From Symsagittifera roscoffensis (lineage: Eukaryota; Xenacoelomorpha; Acoela; Convolutidae): a stretch of DNA of 64,000 nucleotides. The stretch is taken from the NCBI RefSeq assembly GCF_963678635.1, contig NW_026971345.1:1-64000 (forward strand). The letters run 5' to 3'. A program made the position numbers and the translations under genes. The notes beneath the pieces were generated by a model. That model saw nothing but the letters and a program-made list of their open reading frames with translations. It did no database searches and was not told where the DNA came from. Shown here one piece after another: positions 59,560 through 64,000 of this stretch (its first letter is position 1; every line of letters starts with the position of its first letter).

Positions 59560-61891
59560 GATCCTCGTCGGTCGCGTCAGCGTCCTCGAGAAAGTAGCCT
59601 ATGGCCTTCATATTCTGTTTGTATGCAGAACACGCAGAAACGTGATGGTCCATCGAACCACAATTCGCACACGACCTCCTCTTGTCCATGTCATCGCGAG
59701 GTTTGTACCAACTGGAATTCGCACCAGTGTTTGTCCCGCTATAGTTGCCATAATTGCTGTAACGGTTTTGGGCCCTCGGTTTTATCAGTAAATACTCGCG
59801 TGACTTCATACGCAAGTCGTCGGGCGTGGGTACCTGGTCAAGCGACAGGGTGAAGTGAGTGGCCAACATCGTCTTCAACTCCTCACTCCTTACTCCATCC
59901 ATGAACTTCGAAGCGATCGCCAAGTTTCGTTCGGATATTCTCTCATCCGGGTTACTTCTCCTCCTGAGCAGTTCAAGGTCATCCAAGAATTTATCTATTG
60001 ATTCTTCATCTCTCTGTCGCCTCTTCTCGAACTTCACCATGGCCTGGTGCCCTTGTACTCCAGAGCCGAAACGATTCAGCAGGAATTCGAATATCTTGCG
60101 AGCGCTGTCTCTCTCGTTGGCTCTTTTCGCCATTACACAATTTAATGCAGTACCCTCCAGGTTGCTCGTCAGCGCGCTGCACTCTTGTTTCTTGGAGAGA
60201 TTCTCTTCCTGAAAGTGTAACTTCATCACCTCTATCCAAGTATCAATGCAGCCGTCTGACTCGTCTTTATATGACTTCGGCTTTTTCAGTGTTCTTCTTG
60301 ACCTCTCTCCTCTCTCGGTTGACTTCGAGAGCTTGGTGATGAATGTTTCGAGAGATCTGTTCAGAGGCTCAAACATCGAGGCATACATCGTTGTGTCTTG
60401 TGAGACTGTAGTCAGATCTGATACTGAACTGACTTGTGGAACGGTTGGCAATCTTGTCTCCGGGGTGGCATCTATCTCCGGCGGTACTGGATTCGTCCAG
60501 CCAGGCCCCTGCGGGGCTGCCCTCAGCCGCTCCTTGTTTCTATGTTCGTAGTTCGTTCTCGAGCTTTGCTGTGCTTTGGCACTGTTGCCCGTACCATCTG
60601 CAACATTCGCATGGCGTGAGCGCTCCCTTGAGTTGGAATGCTCCTGCCAACTACTTCCGTTCAGGATCGCGTCAAGCTTCCGCATCATCAAGTCAGATTT
60701 GGCGTCCAACCTCTTTTCCAGGCCAGTCATCGTTTGGGCATAGGTACTATCATGATCATTCAATAATCGCTCGATCTCTCTTGTCATCCTAGCCTCTCTT
60801 TCCTCTGACTCTTTCTTTGCCTGTGCCAGGCTCTCGGCCAGGCATTGATCGGTGTTGCGAATCAATTGAGCCTGATCAAACCTCGCCTGCGACTTCACGT
60901 GCGTTAGCTCATCTTTCAAACTCTCTCTAGCATGGTGAGCTCTCTCGTCAACTTGATCTATCTTCTTAGTCATGTCCCGCTTCAATTCATCCAGGCCATT
61001 CATCACACCAGCGAACATATCACTTATGTCACCAGCTGCCCCCAGTGGCGGGGTTAGCCCCAGAGAAGTTGAGGTCAGCTGCGGCGGTAGCCTAGTGCTC
61101 GATGACGCACCGTCCTTTTGCTTGTGCATTGACGTCAATAGTCTGTCAAACGTTGATGATGCTCCCATCGTTATCCCATCTGACATGGGCCTGGTCGGCG
61201 AGACTAATGACGCCTTCCTGCTCTTCTCGTTCCTTGGGCACGGTGTGAAGTTCACATCCGGATGGGATGTCTCCGGGTAGTCATAACTGGAAGTTAAACC
61301 AACAGTTGGTAGTGACGCCATGCGCTTGTCGTACAAAGACCTCCAACTCTGCTTGGCCTTCGAACCCGGTTGTTCTTCACTCGGGCTTATACTCGACATC
61401 ATCGCGTTGTTGCTCTGCTTGGCCAGAGATGAGTGGGTACTAGCCGAATGTGAGTATTCTCCCCTCCACCTGTGACTCTTGGTCTCCGATTTGGACATTC
61501 CCTTGAATAAGACTTCTTCTCGCGGCTCGACCTCGGAACGCTCCGAGGTCTCCTCTGTCCTCTCGACTTCCTCTCGTTCGAGTACCTCGTCTGGCTCAAA
61601 GTCGGGTCGAATGAGCGTTCGCTCCCCTTCGTCAAAGGGATCCACCAGCGTTTCGCTCGCAGGCTCGGCCTCGGCGCTCCGCCCTTGATTGCCATCAAGG
61701 TTTTTCTCGCTCCTTAGTTTCATTTCGATCACTGAAAGATCAGGTTGACCTTTAGTCGATTCGTCTTCAGCAAACGCGTCGGAAGCGCTGCTAAACGAGG
61801 TTTGGCTACGCCTAGTTCTAAATTTCCGCGTGCTTCCCTTGCTTAGCCTGGAAATTTTGGTAGTCGATCCTAACGAGTCCCTGCGCTGCAT
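59504..61891 (-). CDS. gag: Gag of element C
   Basis: 795 codons from the ATG at 61,891 (first of the frame). The N-terminus is basic and Ser-rich (STRKFRTRRSQTSF), then acidic/disordered to about 270; a coiled coil at about 295-400 (DELKRDMTKKIDQVDERAH..., AKKESEEREARMTREIERLL); a capsid-type region at about 525-690 (SYKDESDGCIDTWIEVMKLHF, ARKIFEFLLNRFGSG, FEKRRQRDEESIDKFLDDLE). A CCHC knuckle CANCGSMDHHVSAC lies near 745. The capsid block is the usual retrotransposon Gag fold. It ends inside the pol overlap; +1 frameshifting there would add the second knuckle and enzymes. Decayed relatives of the capsid part are at 28,960-29,360. Confidence 0.88.
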   Translation of the reverse strand: MQRRDSLGSTTKISRLSKGSTRKFRTRRSQTSFSSASDAFAEDESTKGQPDLSVIEMKLRSEKNLDGNQGRSAEAEPASETLVDPFDEGERTLIRPDFEPDEVLEREEVERTEETSERSEVEPREEVLFKGMSKSETKSHRWRGEYSHSASTHSSLAKQSNNAMMSSISPSEEQPGSKAKQSWRSLYDKRMASLPTVGLTSSYDYPETSHPDVNFTPCPRNEKSRKASLVSPTRPMSDGITMGASSTFDRLLTSMHKQKDGASSSTRLPPQLTSTSLGLTPPLGAAGDISDMFAGVMNGLDELKRDMTKKIDQVDERAHHARESLKDELTHVKSQARFDQAQLIRNTDQCLAESLAQAKKESEEREARMTREIERLLNDHDSTYAQTMTGLEKRLDAKSDLMMRKLDAILNGSSWQEHSNSRERSRHANVADGTGNSAKAQQSSRTNYEHRNKERLRAAPQGPGWTNPVPPEIDATPETRLPTVPQVSSVSDLTTVSQDTTMYASMFEPLNRSLETFITKLSKSTERGERSRRTLKKPKSYKDESDGCIDTWIEVMKLHFQEENLSKKQECSALTSNLEGTALNCVMAKRANERDSARKIFEFLLNRFGSGVQGHQAMVKFEKRRQRDEESIDKFLDDLELLRRRSNPDERISERNLAIASKFMDGVRSEELKTMLATHFTLSLDQVPTPDDLRMKSREYLLIKPRAQNRYSNYGNYSGTNTGANSSWYKPRDDMDKRRSCANCGSMDHHVSACSAYKQNMKAIGYFLEDADATDEDHEVRERAHHEIWSKVFPL

Positions 61892-62307
61892 AGTTTTTTA
61901 CAAAATGAAAATATTCGTAATTTGATGGCAATGCAAACGCACCACAAACAAGTTTTAGTTAAATCACTTAACGCTGCCTACTCGATTCCGTCAGTATCAA
62001 AATGTCTCTTAGATCTCTCACGACTAAACTAGTGACTCAGCTAAAGTTACACACAGGGTCTACCCAGTATTGATATAATGCTAACTCAACCCGGTTGTAT
62101 AATATAACAGTAACACTAAGTTTCCACAAGATATAATCGGTACACAAAACACAATCGATAATCAGATAAGAATATCCTACAGGTGACAGCGACCTTTTGT
62201 CAGTATCAATTTATCGCCACACAATTTATCAAGTCACTGCTTTGTTAAAATTAAACAATCTTTGATGAAAAGCAGTGAATATTCAGAAATAGATAAATAA
62301 AACTTAG
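61892..62307 (-). other. Leader upstream of element C gag
   Basis: No coding frame. AT-richer than gag. A primer-binding site would be expected between an LTR and gag, but no clear tRNA 3'-end complement could be assigned. Nothing else is visible. Confidence 0.4.
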
Positions 62308-62680
62308 TCTTAAAGAAAAAGACTTCCCCCAATCGGAACGATCCGAAAGAACGAAACCCAGGACACAGTCTTCTCAAGTGGGTGTGTATCTGCCTAATAC
62401 ACCCACCGAGGTCTTCTTTTGGGTGTCCTGCGATTGCCCGAGCTGTCCTACTAAGTAGCTCAAGGCAACCTCTTGGTCGAAAATTCGTCAAGTCTATGAA
62501 AAAGCTCTCCCACACTCGGACTGCTCCAAGTGCACGAGAGTAGGGAACAATTTTTCTTCTCAAGTGGGTGTGTATTTGCTTAATACACCCACCGAGGTCT
62601 CCCTCTATTTGTTCCCGGATTGCCCGAACTTCCTATTAAGTAGCTCAAGGCAACCACTCAACCAAAATCACAATCAAAAA
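62308..62680. repeat. ~185-bp direct repeat pair with internal hairpins
   Basis: Copies about 62,308-62,490 and 62,491-62,680 share TTCTCAAGTGGGTGTGTAT and AAGTAGCTCAAGGCAACC blocks at offset 183-186, about 75-80% alike by eye. Each holds an inverted repeat, GTGGGTGT ... ACACCCAC, around a short loop (62,379-62,405 and 62,565-62,591). Substitutions between the copies fall in the loop, while the stem arms are unchanged. It lies in the presumed leader or LTR of element C. Confidence 0.75.
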
Positions 62681-62863
62681 AAAATTTTGTTCGGGTACTT
62701 CTAATACACCCAATATAGAATCCAAAGTTGATCACGAATTTCCGGGTCAGAATGGGTTCTTCTGATCCTGATAAGCACGCCTAATATCCTAATATGATCC
62801 TAATTAAATGGATATTTTCCGTTTCCCAAATTGCCACAGAAGGTTTACTCAAGTCTCTTACAA

Positions 62864-63864
62864 GGAGGGTCGCTAAAAGGTTTAAGACACTCCGGAGGGT
62901 TACCTCGGAGGGTACCTCAATCACTCAAGTTACTTAGGAGGGTATCTTAATCACCCAAGTTACTAAGGAGGGTCAATAAGATGCTTAATACGCTCCGGAG
63001 GGTACCTCAATCACTCAAGTTACTTAGGAGGGTATCTTAATCACCCAAGTTACTAAGGAGGGTCAATAAGATGCTTAATACGCTCCGGAGGGTCACTTCG
63101 GAGGGTACCTCCAAAATTTTCAAATTTTCCGATCTCACTTGGAAGGTTCTCCTACTAGCTTCAAAAAGCGTCAAAATAAGCTAAGGGTTCTAGGGGGAGC
63201 TGTTTCAACTTCTTAGAGTGATCTCGTGGAAATTTTCCACTAAGGAGGGTTGTTAAAGGGTTTAGCTGACTCCGGAGGGTCACTTCGGAGGGTTCCCCCA
63301 AAATCAAGAAAAAGGGTTAAATCACCGCAGTAAAGCCTCTGAAAGCGGTCTACCTGACTTAAAACTAGGTTGGCTGACACGGTCAACCTTCCCAGTTGAA
63401 TAAAAAGATGTTTTGATAAAGTTTTCTGCCGCTCGGAGGGTTGCCCGTTATTTGGACCCTCCGAACCAACAAATTCTAAAAAAATTTTTCTTTTCCGATA
63501 TAATCAACCCAAAAACGGTTGTGATTCGAAAAAGTGGTCAAAAACGTCGACTTATGGTACCAAAATTATCGCGATCGGATAACTAGTCTTTGAGAAATCG
63601 CCAAAAACGCGTTCGTCAAAATGGCCTCTTTTCACCACCTATATAGGTTCTGAAAGACTTTTTCCACAATTCCGGTCAAAAGTGCCTAAAAATACTTGAA
63701 ATGAGCGTAGCAGCCCTGTACGGCACTGGAACAATACAAAAAACCGGACCAAAATTGGTTTAGGAACAAAAATTTGGCCAAAAACTATCAAATTTGGACC
63801 CTCCGATTCCTTCCTTTTCTAAACCTTAAGTCGTTAGCGCTATCCACGGAGCTACTCGGAGGGT
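62864..63864. repeat. Phased GGAGGGT array, including an identical 90-bp tandem pair
   Basis: Fifteen GGAGGGT on plus (first bases 62864, 62894, 62907, 62937, 62967, 62997, 63027, 63057, 63087, 63100, 63244, 63274, 63287, 63435, 63858) and two in reverse (63456, 63798). Seven in a row are exactly 30 bp apart, and 13-bp steps recur. Two identical 90-bp units span 62,911-63,000 and 63,001-63,090. No gene lies here. It looks like a repeat-built binding-site array in the 5' regulatory part of element C. 63,865-64,000 shows nothing further. Confidence 0.8.
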
Positions 63865-64000
63865 TACCCAAAAATTTCTCTAGTAACCGAGCACATTATG
63901 CTAGCACGCTCCTAACGCAAAAAATTTTATTGCTCTAACTCTAAAAACTCAAAAACTCGATCCCCAAAACAGATTGACAAAATACAGAAAATTATCAAAA

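Larger units (their letters stand above)
43032..64000 (-). mobile_element. Giant Ty3/gypsy-like retroelement 'element C' with three extra ORFs after integrase
   Basis: Six long ORFs on the minus strand fill 61,891-43,068 with almost no gaps: gag, PR-RT-RH, IN with a macro-like tail, then 438-, 1,814- and 732-codon ORFs. GC content is clearly higher than in the surrounding AT-rich DNA and frames are open throughout, so the copy is young or constrained. A polypurine tract lies 8 nt past the last ORF. Frame relations: gag to pol +1, pol to IN -1, 388-nt gap, ORF X1 to X2 +1, X2 to X3 in frame across one UGA. LTRs and primer-binding site were not found by eye; the right edge may be cut by the window. 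Confidence 0.75.

Noticed and set aside
43068-61891. Many plus-strand ORFs of 60-170 aa opposite element C
   Set aside because: They are antisense shadows of the long GC-richer ORFs, Ser/Leu-rich and without motifs.
62864-63106. CRISPR-like array because of regular 30-bp spacing
   Set aside because: The repeated word is only 7 bp, spacers are not unique full-length inserts, no cas genes are present and the context is eukaryotic.
41024-64000. LTR pair 41.0-43.0 kb with 62-64 kb
   Set aside because: No shared stretch longer than chance words was seen; the right-hand GGAGGGT array has at most one counterpart on the left. The 5' LTR may lie beyond 64,000.
1-64000. tRNA, rRNA or other RNA genes
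   Set aside because: No cloverleaf-compatible A/B box pair or rRNA core sequence was recognised by eye; a covariance-model scan would be needed to exclude them.

Overview
The window looks like a transposon-dominated stretch of an animal (invertebrate) nuclear genome. There is no operon structure, no bacterial ribosome-binding pattern and no convincing single-copy host gene. Nearly everything that can be read is a retroelement. The clade cannot be fixed from the sequence; a nematode or another small invertebrate is a low-confidence guess based only on the style of the elements.

Layout. (1) Positions 1-8641, minus strand: the 5' part of an AT-rich Ty3/gypsy element ('element A') with a small basic pre-gag ORF, gag, an Asn/Arg/Ser-rich nucleocapsid with a CCHC knuckle, aspartic protease, reverse transcriptase and RNase H. 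It is damaged by stops, frameshifts and a 1.95-kb internal tandem duplication, and it runs off the left edge before integrase. (2) 8.6-11.4 kb: AT-rich non-coding DNA, probably its leader/LTR plus unassigned sequence. (3) 11.4-29.4 kb: a graveyard of minus-strand gypsy fragments. These are gag/nucleocapsid pieces related to element A, and protease, integrase and gag pieces related to element C (below), fused in a fixed order without a recognisable RT and multiplied by nested tandem duplication. (4) 29.5-41.0 kb: two non-LTR (LINE) elements head to head. LINE-alpha (minus) has an esterase-type (SGNH) ORF1. LINE-beta (plus) has a zinc-finger ORF1. Their 5' ends were tandemly duplicated together (2.46-kb unit). 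LINE-beta's ORF2 is split by a 578-bp hAT-type MITE. (5) 43.0-64.0 kb, minus strand: 'element C', a GC-richer, nearly intact and very large gypsy-like element with six long ORFs spanning 18.8 kb.

Element C is the most interesting object. In its 5'->3' order: gag (795 aa, one CCHC), then by +1 overlap a PR-RT-RNase H ORF (1,238 aa) opening with a second CCHC knuckle, then by -1 overlap an integrase ORF (1,183 aa) whose C-terminus resembles an ADP-ribose-binding macro domain of the TARG1/OARD1 type. A 388-nt spacer follows. Then come three further ORFs where an env gene might sit: a coiled-coil ORF (438 codons) ending exactly in the GDSL block of an SGNH hydrolase, an 1,814-codon ORF (+1 frame) carrying the remaining SGNH blocks plus a second SGNH-like repeat, and a 732-aa ORF in the same frame beyond one UGA. 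A 26-nt polypurine tract lies 8 nt after the last stop, which is where an LTR element should have it; this argues that the whole 18.8 kb is one retroelement. LTRs could not be paired by eye. The right-hand leader holds phased repeats (GGAGGGT every 30 bp).

Taken together, element C appears to need three frame changes and possibly a readthrough to express its proteins. The esterase is split so that its nucleophile and its Asp/His lie in different frames.
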